DNA from: Pseudomonas silesiensis
GTDB lineage: Bacteria; Pseudomonadota; Gammaproteobacteria; Pseudomonadales; Pseudomonadaceae
DNA: 64,000 nt
NCBI RefSeq assembly: GCF_001661075.1
Contig: NZ_CP014870.1
Location: 1,942,501 to 2,006,500, forward strand
Reading direction: 5' to 3'
In this document: positions 7,850 through 16,600 of the stretch, in pieces
How the letters are laid out: each line of letters opens with the position of its first letter
How positions within the stretch are numbered: position 1 is the first letter of the stretch
The notes under the pieces: generated by a model
Told to the model about the DNA's origin: nothing
What the model saw: only the letters and a program-made list of their open reading frames with translations
The model's database searches: none
Program-made: the position numbers and the translations under genes

Positions 7850-8644
7850 ATGAAGAATTTGCGAATCGCGACCTTCAACATCAACGGCATGCGCGCCCGG
7901 CTGCCGAACCTGCTGGCCTGGCTGGAGCGAGAAAAACCGGACATTGCCTGCTTGCAGGAACTCAAGTCGGTGGACACTGCGTTCCCCGCCGCAGAACTTG
8001 AGGCCGCTGGCTACGGCGCGATCTGGCAAGGTCAGTCGTCATGGAACGGGGTGGCGATCCTGGCGCGGGATGCACAACCGCTGGAGAGTCGGCGCGGTTT
8101 GCCGGGCGATGACAGCGATACCCACAGTCGTTATCTGGAAGCCGCCGTGCACGGCATCCTGGTGGGTTGCCTGTACCTGCCCAACGGCAATCCGCAACCG
8201 GGGCCGAAGTTCGATTACAAACTGGCATGGTTCGAACGGTTGATCGCCTATGCCAAGAACCTGCAAAGCAGCGAACACCCGGTGGTGCTGGCGGGCGACT
8301 ACAACGTGGTGCCGACCGACCTGGACATCTACAACCCGCGGTCCTGGCTCAAGGATGCGTTGCTGCAACCGCAAAGCCGCGAGTGTTATCAGCGGTTGCT
8401 GGATCAGGGCTGGACCGATTCCCTGCGTCACCTGTATCCGGAGGATCGCCTTTACACCTTCTGGGATTACTTCCGGCAGCACTGGCAGAAAAACTCGGGG
8501 CTGCGCATCGATCACCTGTTGCTCAACCCGGCATTGAGTCCTTACTTGCAAGAGGCGGGTGTCGACGCCTGGGTGCGCAACGAACCCCATGCCAGCGATC
8601 ATGCGCCGACCTGGATTCGACTGGGTTCGCGCAAGCGGCGCTGA
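7850..8644 (+). CDS. xthA: exodeoxyribonuclease III / AP endonuclease
   Basis: The 264-residue protein is a complete ExoIII-type enzyme, which cuts DNA 5' to abasic sites and removes 3' blocking groups in base-excision repair. The family order is intact: NINGMRARL at the start, the metal-binding glutamate in CLQELKS, GDYNVVPTDLD in the middle (catalytic Asp and Asn), and SDHAP with the catalytic histidine near the end. I start it at the ATG at 7850 because the protein then opens MKNLRIATFNING as usual; CAGGAG lies about 10 bases upstream. The frame runs open 47 codons further upstream without family resemblance. It is probably monocistronic; the next gene is 110 bases away. Confidence 0.93.
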   Translation: MKNLRIATFNINGMRARLPNLLAWLEREKPDIACLQELKSVDTAFPAAELEAAGYGAIWQGQSSWNGVAILARDAQPLESRRGLPGDDSDTHSRYLEAAVHGILVGCLYLPNGNPQPGPKFDYKLAWFERLIAYAKNLQSSEHPVVLAGDYNVVPTDLDIYNPRSWLKDALLQPQSRECYQRLLDQGWTDSLRHLYPEDRLYTFWDYFRQHWQKNSGLRIDHLLLNPALSPYLQEAGVDAWVRNEPHASDHAPTWIRLGSRKRR

Positions 8645-8754
8645 TTTTACCTGGGTGGCGATTGGCTAAATCAATTGTCGGCCGGACCGGTTTTTCCCTT
8701 ATACATGGCGGCCAATAGCGCAGAAATCTGCGGCCCCTGCATAAGGATCGAGCA

Positions 8755-9603
8755 ATGAGCGAGCCACGCCTGACCCACCTGGCGGTGTACCTGCAACGCC
8801 TGGGCTACGATGCCCCTCCGGCACCGACCCTGGAAACCCTGCGCCTGTTGCAACGGCGCCACACCGGTGCCTTTGCGTTCGAAAATCTCACCACCCTGTC
8901 GGGCGAGCCGGTGCTCATCGATTTACCGTCCGTGGAGCAAAAAGTCCTGCTCGAGGGTCGCGGCGGGTACTGCTATGAGCTCAACAGCCTGTACCTGGCC
9001 TTGCTCAAGGAGCTGGGCTTTGACGCGCGCGGTATCTCCGGGCGGGTAGTCATGGGCCAGCCCGAAGGCGCCTGGACCGCGCGAACGCACCGCTTGAGCC
9101 TGGTGACCCTGGGCGGTGTGCGCTACATCACCGACGTCGGCTTCGGCGGCATGGTGCCCACCGCGCCGCTCATACTCGATTCGACGACCGAACAGCTCAC
9201 CCCCCACGAACCCTATCGCATCGAGCAGCATGACGACGGCTACACCCTGCGCGCCAACGTCGCCGGGGAGTGGAAAGCGATGTACATCTTCGATCTGCAA
9301 CGCCAGGAAGACATCGATTATGCCGTCGGCAACTGGTACGTCTCGACCCATCCTGAATCGTCGTTCAGAAAACAGCTGATGGTGGCGCGAACGGGGGAGG
9401 GATGGCGACGTACGTTGAATAACGGCAGCTTTGCGATTCATCGGGTCGGCAGCGAGAGCGAGCGGCGGCAGGTGGCGGACGTAGACGAACTGGTGGCGTT
9501 GCTGGCGCGCGAGTTTGGGATTCGGGTGCCGGAGCATGCAGGGTTGAAAAGCGTGCTGGGGCGGTTGATCGAGCCTGCACAGGAGGCAAGCCAAATGTCG
9601 TGA
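8755..9603 (+). CDS. nat: arylamine N-acetyltransferase
   Basis: The 282-residue cytoplasmic enzyme transfers acetyl from acetyl-CoA to arylamines and hydrazines. The cysteine-protease-like triad is complete: Cys73 in RGGYCYELN, His112 in THRLSLV and Asp127 in TDVGFGG. The opening motif FAFENLTTLSGEPV (residues 41-54) is also typical. Length fits the bacterial family (about 275-285). It follows xthA by 110 bases in the same direction but is unrelated in function. A spaced pair of palindromes lies between this gene and the permease downstream. Confidence 0.93.
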   Translation: MSEPRLTHLAVYLQRLGYDAPPAPTLETLRLLQRRHTGAFAFENLTTLSGEPVLIDLPSVEQKVLLEGRGGYCYELNSLYLALLKELGFDARGISGRVVMGQPEGAWTARTHRLSLVTLGGVRYITDVGFGGMVPTAPLILDSTTEQLTPHEPYRIEQHDDGYTLRANVAGEWKAMYIFDLQRQEDIDYAVGNWYVSTHPESSFRKQLMVARTGEGWRRTLNNGSFAIHRVGSESERRQVADVDELVALLAREFGIRVPEHAGLKSVLGRLIEPAQEASQMS

Positions 9604-9658
9604 GGGAAATATTTCAAGGTTTTTTGATGGCCGCTTGCGGCGAGCCTGTAAGGCGGAA

Positions 9659-9716
9659 ATGGACATATGTCCATAATCTGACCGACGAGTTGTATACAAC
9701 TCTATAGACATTTGTC
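9659..9716. promoter_or_regulatory. operator-like palindrome cluster before the NCS2 permease
   Basis: Three dyads lie in 58 bases. ATGGACATATGTCCAT (9659-9674) is a perfect 16-base palindrome. GAGTTGTATACAACTC (9687-9702) is another perfect 16-base palindrome whose core TTGTATACAA fits the T-GT-AC-A pattern of GntR/FadR-type operators. GACATTTGTC (9707-9716) repeats the half-sites of the first. The permease starts 53 bases downstream, so this is probably its control region. The regulator is not in the window. Confidence 0.55.
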
Positions 9717-9769
9717 CTGAGTCTTGCATACAGTGTGCGCACAACAAAAACCAGGGAACCCCCCAAACC

Positions 9770-11323
9770 ATGAAAACGCCCTCTGTTTCACACCAACGGC
9801 CCGAGGACGAGAATCTCGGGGTCGGCGCGAATATGGCTTATGGCCTGCAACATGTTCTGACCATGTACGGCGGCATCGTCGCGGTGCCCTTGATCATCGG
9901 CCAGGCGGCCGGGCTCTCGCCGGCGGACATCGGATTGTTGATTGCTGCTTCATTGTTTGCGGGGGGCTTGGCGACATTACTGCAAACACTGGGTTTACCG
10001 TTTTTCGGTTGTCAGTTGCCGCTGGTCCAGGGCGTGTCGTTCTCCGGCGTCGCGACCATGGTGGCGATTGTCAGCAGTGGCGGGGAGGGTGGCTTCCAGT
10101 CGATTCTCGGGGCGGTGATTGCCGCGTCCCTGATCGGTTTGCTGATCACGCCGGTGTTCTCGCGCATCACCAAGTTCTTCCCGCCGTTGGTGACGGGCAT
10201 CGTCATCACCACCATCGGCCTGACGCTGATGCCGGTGGCGGCGCGCTGGGCTATGGGTGGCAACAGTCACGCGCCGGACTTCGGCAGCATGGCGAACATC
10301 GGGCTGGCGGCGGTGACGCTGGTGCTGGTCCTGTTGTTGAGCAAGGTCGGCAGCGCGACCATCTCCCGTTTGTCGATTCTACTGGCCATGGTGATCGGTA
10401 CGGTGCTCGCGGTGTTCCTCGGCATGGCGGACTTCTCGTCGGTGACTCAGGGCCCGATGTTCGGCTTCCCGACCCCCTTCCACTTCGGCATGCCGACCTT
10501 TCACTTCGCGGCGATTCTGTCGATGTGCATCGTGGTCATGGTGACCCTGGTGGAAACGTCGGCGGACATCCTGGCAGTGGGTGAAATCATCGATACCAAG
10601 GTGGATTCCAAACGCCTGGGCAATGGCCTGCGGGCCGACATGCTGTCGAGCATGATCGCGCCGATCTTCGGCTCCTTCACCCAAAGCGCCTTTGCCCAGA
10701 ACGTCGGGCTGGTGGCCGTGACCGGGATCAAGAGCCGCTTCGTGGTCGCCACCGGCGGCTTGTTCCTGGTGATTCTCGGCTTGCTGCCGTTCATGGGCCG
10801 GGTCATCGCCGCGGTACCGACCTCGGTACTCGGCGGTGCCGGCATCGTGTTGTTCGGCACTGTGGCCGCCAGCGGCATTCGGACGCTGTCCAAGGTCGAC
10901 TACCGCAACAACGTCAACCTGATCATCGTTGCCACCTCCATCGGCTTCGGCATGATCCCCATTGCCGCACCGAACTTCTACGACCACTTCCCCAGCTGGT
11001 TCGCCACGATCTTCCACTCGGGCATCAGCTCCTCGGCGATCATGGCCATCGTGCTGAACCTGGCCTTCAACCACCTCACTGCCGGTAACTCCGACCAGCA
11101 ATCGGTGTTTGCGGCGGGTACCGAGCGGGTGCTGCGTTACCAGGACCTGGCGGCATTGCGCGAAGGGGATTATTTCAGCGAAGGCAAGTTGCATGACTGT
11201 GATGGCAAGGAGATTCCGGTGATAGAGGCGGAGCATGAGCATGAGCATGAGCATGAGCATGAGCATGAGCATGGGCATGCCGAGCCGCGGGCGGGGCATG
11301 CGAAAAGCGGTGAGCATGTGTGA
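9770..11323 (+). CDS. NCS2-family nucleobase:cation symporter (xanthine/uric acid/uracil type) with His-rich tail
   Basis: The 517-residue inner-membrane protein has the 12-14 membrane segments of the NCS2 (UraA/XanQ/UacT) family. Signature parts are QHVLTMYGGIVAVPLIIG near the start, ETSADILAVGEI in the substrate-binding TM8 region, and QSAFAQNVGLVAVTGIKSR, where the NxGxxxxTG motif of purine-type carriers is intact. It should import a purine or pyrimidine with protons; the sequence points to xanthine or urate more than uracil, but not firmly. The C-terminus carries an odd cytoplasmic tail with (EH)7GH at residues 488-503, encoded by a hexanucleotide repeat. It stands alone, behind a cluster of palindromes and followed by a hairpin terminator. 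Confidence 0.88.
   Translation: MKTPSVSHQRPEDENLGVGANMAYGLQHVLTMYGGIVAVPLIIGQAAGLSPADIGLLIAASLFAGGLATLLQTLGLPFFGCQLPLVQGVSFSGVATMVAIVSSGGEGGFQSILGAVIAASLIGLLITPVFSRITKFFPPLVTGIVITTIGLTLMPVAARWAMGGNSHAPDFGSMANIGLAAVTLVLVLLLSKVGSATISRLSILLAMVIGTVLAVFLGMADFSSVTQGPMFGFPTPFHFGMPTFHFAAILSMCIVVMVTLVETSADILAVGEIIDTKVDSKRLGNGLRADMLSSMIAPIFGSFTQSAFAQNVGLVAVTGIKSRFVVATGGLFLVILGLLPFMGRVIAAVPTSVLGGAGIVLFGTVAASGIRTLSKVDYRNNVNLIIVATSIGFGMIPIAAPNFYDHFPSWFATIFHSGISSSAIMAIVLNLAFNHLTAGNSDQQSVFAAGTERVLRYQDLAALREGDYFSEGKLHDCDGKEIPVIEAEHEHEHEHEHEHEHGHAEPRAGHAKSGEHV
11231..11278 (+). repeat. hexanucleotide repeat (GAGCAT)7 plus one variant unit
   Basis: Seven exact GAGCAT units followed by GGGCAT encode alternating Glu-His in the permease tail. 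The unit is a multiple of three, so slippage would change tail length without breaking the frame. Confidence 0.9.
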
Positions 11324-11329
11324 TTGAAA

Positions 11330-11355
11330 GAGGCGTCCTACGGGGCGCCTCTTTT
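11330..11355 (+). terminator. rho-independent terminator after the permease
   Basis: GAGGCGTCC and GGGCGCCTC form a 9-base stem with one G-T pair, closed by a short loop and followed by TTTT, 6 bases after the permease stop. Confidence 0.8.
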
Positions 11356-11394
11356 GCAACTGACAAGCGCCGGCCCCTGTGGTTTACACCTGTT

Positions 11395-11527
11395 TCACCC
11401 CAACGCCCGATGCACCGCATCGGGCGTTTTGTATTTTAAGGACAGGTGCGGGCGCTCCTGGTTGTAGATCAGGATCGCTTCCCGCACCATTTGCTCCGCT
11501 TGCGCCCAGTTGTCGTGCCTTGGACGT
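11395..11527 (-). mobile_element. IS3-family transposase remnant (C-terminal ~44 codons)
   Basis: On the minus strand the last ~44 codons before the stop at 11395 read RPRHDNWAQAEQMVREAI followed by YNQERPHLSLKYKTPDAVH, the unmistakable end of an IS3-group OrfB integrase (YN-RPH-SL---TP motif). Nothing upstream of it belongs to the transposase: the sequence switches directly to the start of an outer-membrane lipoprotein gene near 11527. The catalytic DDE core is gone, so this piece is inert. I cannot identify terminal inverted repeats. An extra frame effect at the end (the other frame continues five codons as GVKQV) suggests a single-base change near the stop. Confidence 0.8.
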
Positions 11528-11644
11528 TTGTGCGGAGAAATGCTCGGGCAATTCCACACGGGGTTCTGAGTAGTCGGGGCCCACTGCGCAACCTGCAACC
11601 ATACCCAAACACAGTAAGACGGCGAAACGAGGAGGAGGGTGCAT
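11528..11644 (-). pseudogene. outer-membrane efflux lipoprotein (NodT/OprM type), first ~39 codons only
   Basis: The minus-strand frame from 11644 starts with a lipoprotein signal peptide (LLCLGMVAGCAVGPDY) whose lipobox cysteine is followed by the AVGPDY phrase that opens nearly all NodT/OprM outer-membrane factors, then SEPRVELPEHFSAQ. At about codon 39 it runs into an IS3 transposase tail and the outer-membrane channel is lost. It diverges from the TetR gene at 11732, beside a matching operator, and lies next to an adaptor and RND pump. It was therefore probably the third component of the same efflux system, removed by insertion plus deletion. The pump now needs another outer-membrane partner. 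Confidence 0.8.
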
Positions 11645-11667
11645 GCGATGCCTGCGAAAGGGTCGGT

Positions 11668-11695
11668 TTGTGACGATATTACAATTTGGTCACAA
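11668..11695. promoter_or_regulatory. probable TetR operator between outer-membrane gene remnant and tetR
   Basis: TTGTGAC and GTCACAA form a perfect 7-base inverted repeat with a 14-base spacer. The same GTGAC-N14-GTCAC pattern is found at 12468-12491 before the pump operon. The site lies between the divergent starts at 11644 and 11732, where an autoregulating TetR repressor would bind. Confidence 0.65.
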
Positions 11696-11731
11696 GTTGT
11701 CAACCACCTTTGGGATGAGTAAGCTGCTCGC

Positions 11732-12352
11732 ATGAATCAGCCATCAGTTTCTTCGCCCAGCGCCCGTGGCCCAGCCGATCACGACATTCGAGACCAGATT
11801 GTCGCGGCGGCCAACGAACATTTCAGTCAATATGGTTATGGCAAAACAACGGTTTCTGACCTAGCCAAGGCCATCGGCTTTTCCAAGGCTTACATCTACA
11901 AATTCTTTGAATCCAAGCAGGCGATTGGTGAAGCAATCTGTACAAATTGCCTGACTGAAATCGTTGCGGCAGTGGAGCAAGCCATCAATGTAGACGGCAT
12001 CTCCCCGACTGAACGTTTTCGGCGCCTGGTCAAAACCTTAATCGCTACAGGTGTGAGCCTGTTCTTTAACGACCGTAAACTCTACGACATCGCAGCGTTC
12101 GCCGCGTCGGAGCGATGGCCCAGCTCACAAGTCTATGACGCTCGGATCAAGAGCTTCGTGTTGCAAATCGTGCGTGAGGGGCGAGAGCTCGGCGAGTTTG
12201 AACGCAAGACTCCGCTGGACGAGACGGTAGAGTCGATTCATCTCGCTCTGCGGCCTTTCATGAATCCTCTGCTATTGCAGTACAACCTCGATTTTGTTGA
12301 AGAAGCCCCTTCTCTCATCTCCAATCTTGTTCTGCGCAGCCTGATGCCTTAA
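11732..12352 (+). CDS. TetR-family regulator, probable repressor of the adjacent RND efflux operon
   Basis: The 206-residue protein has an N-terminal TetR helix-turn-helix at about residues 22-66: ANEHFSQYGYGKTTVSDLAK followed by AIGFSKAYIYKFFESKQAIG. The C-terminal ligand domain is not assignable to a known effector. It faces away from the truncated outer-membrane gene and precedes the adaptor/pump operon by 177 bases. An identical-spacing dyad (GTGAC-N14-GTCAC) lies before both its own start and the pump operon, which supports repression of both. Between this gene and the pump operon, 12364-12382 contains a perfect CGGATGC/GCATCCG hairpin that may end the tetR transcript, although no T-run follows. 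Confidence 0.88.
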   Translation: MNQPSVSSPSARGPADHDIRDQIVAAANEHFSQYGYGKTTVSDLAKAIGFSKAYIYKFFESKQAIGEAICTNCLTEIVAAVEQAINVDGISPTERFRRLVKTLIATGVSLFFNDRKLYDIAAFAASERWPSSQVYDARIKSFVLQIVREGRELGEFERKTPLDETVESIHLALRPFMNPLLLQYNLDFVEEAPSLISNLVLRSLMP

Positions 12353-12466
12353 ACCTCTGCTGACGGATGCGCTGTGCATCCGTATCAGCGTGTGCGCCTG
12401 AAAAAACCAGATATCAAGCCTCTCTGCTTTGCTCTGATCAAGTGGGCGATGTTCATTCATCTCGGT

Positions 12467-12503
12467 AGTGACTATTGACAGAAATGGTCACTTGAATAAG
12501 CAT
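12467..12503 (+). promoter_or_regulatory. efflux operon promoter overlapped by a TetR-type operator
   Basis: AGTGAC and GTCACT (12467-12472 and 12487-12492) are an inverted repeat with a 14-base spacer, the same arms and spacing as the dyad before tetR. A TTGACA -35 box (12475-12480) sits inside the repeat; a weak -10 (AAGCAT, 12498-12503) follows at 17 bases. Binding here would block RNA polymerase. The adaptor gene starts 27 bases downstream. Confidence 0.6.
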
Positions 12504-12529
12504 GGTGCATCCGCTACCGAGAGGTCTTT

Positions 12530-13651
12530 ATGATCCAGCGCCACCGCATGTCAGCCATTTTCATTGTCTTGTTGCCGTTTGCGCTGGCGGCCTGCAACGA
12601 GGCCACGCCTGCCGATCCTCGCCTTCAAGTGCCCTTGGTGCGCATCGGCGTGGTTCAACCCTCCGCGCCTGCGGCACGGGTATTCACTGGTATCGTCGCG
12701 GCCCGGGTTCAGAGCGATCTCGGTTTTCGGGTACCTGGGAAGGTCTTGGAGCGTTTGGTGGATGCTGGACAGAGTGTCAAGCGCGGGCAGCCCCTTATGC
12801 GAATCGATGCCAACGACCTGACGCTGACCGCGCGGGCACAGCAGGAAGCGGTACTGGCCGCCATGGCCCGAGCTCGGCAGGCCTCCGATGACGAGCTTCG
12901 CTACCGTGATCTGGTGTCCGTCGGAGCGGTATCTGCTTCAGCTTACGCAGGGTTCAAAGCAGCTGCCGACTCGGCGAAAGCCCAACTCAACGCTGCCCGG
13001 GCCCAGGCTGATGTGGCGAAAAACGCGACCGGTTATTCGACGTTGCTGGCGGATGCTGACGGGGTGGTAGTGGATACCTTGGCGGAGCCGGGGCAGGTAG
13101 TTGGCGCTGGGCAGGTGGTGGTACGCGTTGCCCATTCGGGGCAGCGCGAGGCCGTGATCCAGTTACCCGAGACGCTACGTCCTGCGCTGGGCTCGGCGGC
13201 GACGGTTGAGCTATACGGCCAGCACCAGACTGCAGGTAAAGCGCGTTTACGCCAGTTGTCCGACTCTGCCGACCGACAGACCCGAACGTTTGAAGCGCGT
13301 TATGTGCTGGAGGGGGCACTCTCCAACGCCACCCTGGGTTCGACGATCTCAGTGGTTATCGCTGACACGGATGTTGCTGATGCCAAGGAATTACAGGTGC
13401 CCATGGGGGCCCTCTACGACGCCGGTAAAGGTCCGGGGGTCTGGGTGGTGGGCGGGGAACCTGAGCAGGTGGCATGGCGCCCGATCAAGGTTCGCGGCCT
13501 GAATAATGAGGCCATCGCGCGCGTGACGGGGGATCTGCAGGTGGGTGATCGTGTTGTCGCATTGGGTGCTCACTTGCTGAGCGAGGGAGAGAAGGTCAGG
13601 ACTGAACTCGCCGATGCTCCGCAAAATTCAGTGGTTGAGGTAAGTCGATGA
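12530..13651 (+). CDS. RND efflux periplasmic adaptor (membrane fusion protein), lipoprotein
   Basis: The 373-residue protein is the periplasmic adaptor that links an inner-membrane RND pump to an outer-membrane channel. It has a lipoprotein signal peptide with lipobox LAAC at Cys22, then the barrel-sandwich (lipoyl-like) half near residues 60-85 (FTGIVAARVQSDLGFRVPGK), a short alpha-hairpin, the second lipoyl half (STLLADADGVVVDTLAEPGQ), and beta-barrel and proximal domains. The gene overlaps the pump gene by 4 bases (ATGA), showing translational coupling. An alternative ATG at codon 7 would keep the signal. The matching outer-membrane factor next to tetR is destroyed, so this adaptor may work with another channel such as an OprM-like protein. 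Confidence 0.9.
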   Translation: MIQRHRMSAIFIVLLPFALAACNEATPADPRLQVPLVRIGVVQPSAPAARVFTGIVAARVQSDLGFRVPGKVLERLVDAGQSVKRGQPLMRIDANDLTLTARAQQEAVLAAMARARQASDDELRYRDLVSVGAVSASAYAGFKAAADSAKAQLNAARAQADVAKNATGYSTLLADADGVVVDTLAEPGQVVGAGQVVVRVAHSGQREAVIQLPETLRPALGSAATVELYGQHQTAGKARLRQLSDSADRQTRTFEARYVLEGALSNATLGSTISVVIADTDVADAKELQVPMGALYDAGKGPGVWVVGGEPEQVAWRPIKVRGLNNEAIARVTGDLQVGDRVVALGAHLLSEGEKVRTELADAPQNSVVEVSR

Positions 13652-16600
13652 GCGGCTTCAATCTTTCGGCGCTGGCCGTACGCGAGCGCTCAATCACCCT
13701 GTTTTTGATCCTGCTGATTTCTGTGGGTGGGTTGTACGCCTTCTTCAAACTGGGGCGTGCGGAAGATCCCGCATTCACCATTAAACAAATGACGGTGGTC
13801 ACTGCCTGGCCTGGGGCGACGGCCCAGGAGATGCAAGACCAGGTGGTAGAAAAGCTGGAAAAACGCATGCAGGAGCTGCGTTGGTACGATCGGACCGAGA
13901 CCTTTACCCGGCCCGGCTTGGCATTCACTACAGTGTACCTGCTCGACAGCACGCCGCCCTCAGCGGTCCAGGAGGAGTTTTACCAGGCGCGCAAGAAAAT
14001 TCTGGATGAGCAGAAGGGGTTGCCGTCTGGGGTGATCGGCCCGATGGTCAATGATGAGTATTCCGATGTCACCTTCGCGCTCTATGCGCTCAAGGCCAAG
14101 GGCGAGCCGCAACGTCTGTTGGTGCGCGAAGCCGAGAGCTTGCGCCAGCGTCTGCTGCATGTGGCGGGTGTGAAGAAGGTCAACATCATTGGTGAACAGG
14201 CCGAGCGCGTTTTTGTCGAGCTGTCCTACGAGCGTCTGGCGACACTGGGCATTTCTGCACGAGACATCTTCAGTGCGCTGAACACGCAAAACATGATAAC
14301 CCCGGCCGGTTCGGTAGAAGCGAAGGGGCCCCAGGTTTTCATCCGCCTGGATGGCGCGTTTGATGACCTGCAGAAGATTCGTAATACCCCACTGACGGTG
14401 CAGGGCAGAACCCTCAAGTTGTCCGATGTGGCTGAGGTCAAGCGCGGTTATGAGGACCCCGCGACATTCCTGGTACGCAACAACAGCGAGCCGGCACTGT
14501 TGCTCGGCGTGGTCATGCGCGATGGCTGGAACGGCCTGGATTTGGGGAAGTCGCTGGATGCTGAGGCAACAGCGACCAATGAGCAGATGCCTTTGGGCAT
14601 GAGCCTGACCAAGGTCACGGATCAGGCGGTGAATATTGGCGCCTCCGTCAACGAGTTCATGGTGAAGTTTTTTGCTGCCTTGGGCGTGGTGCTGCTGGTG
14701 TGTTTTCTCAGCATGGGCTGGCGTGTCGGCGTTGTGGTTGCCGCAGCGGTGCCGCTGACTCTGGCGGCCGTGTTCATTGTCATGGCGGCCACGGGCAAAG
14801 ACTTCGATCGAATTACCCTGGGCTCGTTGATTCTGGCGCTGGGGCTGCTGGTGGACGATGCAATCATTGCCATTGAAATGATGGTGGTGAAGATGGAGGA
14901 GGGCTACGACCGAATCAAGGCCTCCGCTTATGCCTGGAGCCACACGGCCGCGCCGATGTTGTCGGGGACGTTGGTGACGGCGATCGGCTTTATGCCCAAC
15001 GGTTTTGCCAAGTCGACCGCTGGTGAGTACACCGCGAACATGTTCTGGATCGTTGGCATTGCGCTGATCACTTCCTGGGTGGTGGCCGTGGTGTTTACCC
15101 CTTACCTGGGCGTCAAACTGCTGCCGCAGATCAAGGTGCCTGAAGGCGGGCATACGGCGATTTACGGTACACCGAACTACCAGCGTTTCAGGCGCCTTCT
15201 GGGCAGTGTGATCCGCCGCAAAGGCCTGGTGGCGACATCCGTCGTGGGCTTGTTTGTTGTTGCGATTCTGGGCATGGGCGTGGTCAACAAGCAGTTCTTC
15301 CCAACGTCCGACCGGCCTGAGGTGCTGGTTGAGGTGCAGATGCCTTACGGCACCTCTATCGAACAGACTGATGTGGCGGCGGCCAAGGTCGAGGCGTGGT
15401 TGGCTCAGCAGCCGGAGGCCAGGATCGTCACCGCTTACATTGGCCAGGGCGCGCCGCGCTTCTACTTGGCGATGGCCCCTGAACTACCCGATCCATCCTT
15501 CGCAAAAATCGTCGTCCTGACCGCGAATCAGCAAGAGCGTGAGGCGCTCAAGCTCCGCCTCAGACAAGCCGCGGCCGATGGCTTGGCACCTGAAGCTCGG
15601 GTGCGGGTGACGCAGTTGGTATTTGGTCCTTATTCACCGTATCCGGTGGCCTTTCGGGTGATGGGCGCCGACCCCGCAGTGTTGCGGGATATCGCCGCGC
15701 AGGTGCGTGAGGTCATGACCGCCAGCCCCATGATGAGAACCGTCAACACCGACTTGGGCGAGCGCGTGCCGGCACTTCATCTCACGCTGGATCAGGATCG
15801 CCTGCAAGCATTCGGCTTGACCTCGACCGATGTCGCGCAACAGCTGCAATTTCTGCTCACGGGGGTGCCTGTCACCGAGGTGCGTGAGGACATTCGTTCG
15901 GTTCAGGTGGTCGCTCGCTCCGCTGGTGAGACGCGTCTGGATCCATCGAAAATTGCCGCCTTCACGCTGAACGGCGTCCAAGGCCAGCGCGTTTCGCTGT
16001 CCCAGGTAGGGGCAGTGGATGTGCGCATGGAAGAGCCCATCCTGCGACGTCGTGATCGTACGCCGACAATAACCGTGCGCGGTGACGTGGCTGAAGGTCT
16101 TCAGCCTCCCGATGTCTCCAACGCCTTGAAAACGCAGTTGCAACCTATCATCGAAAAGCTGCCGGCGGGCTACCGCATTGAGTTTGCTGGCGCGATCGAG
16201 GAGTCGGGTAAAGCAAACAAGGCATTGCTGCCGTTGTTCCCGATCATGATCGCGCTGATGTTGCTGACCATCATCATTCAGGTGCGCTCGATGTCGGCAA
16301 TGATGATGGTGTTTGCCACCGCGCCTTTGGGCCTGATTGGTGTGGTGCCAATTCTGCTGCTGTTCCAGCAGCCGTTCGGGATCAACGCCTTGGTGGGATT
16401 GATTGCCTTGTCAGGGATTCTGATGCGCAACACGCTGATCCTCATTGGCCAGATTCACTCTAATAAACAAGCCGGCCTGTCGCCTTACAACGCCGTGGTC
16501 GAAGCCACTGTGCAGCGTGCACGGCCAGTGATTCTCACGGCGTTGGCGGCGATGCTGGCGTTCATTCCGCTGACCCATTCTGTGTTCTGGGGAACGCTGG

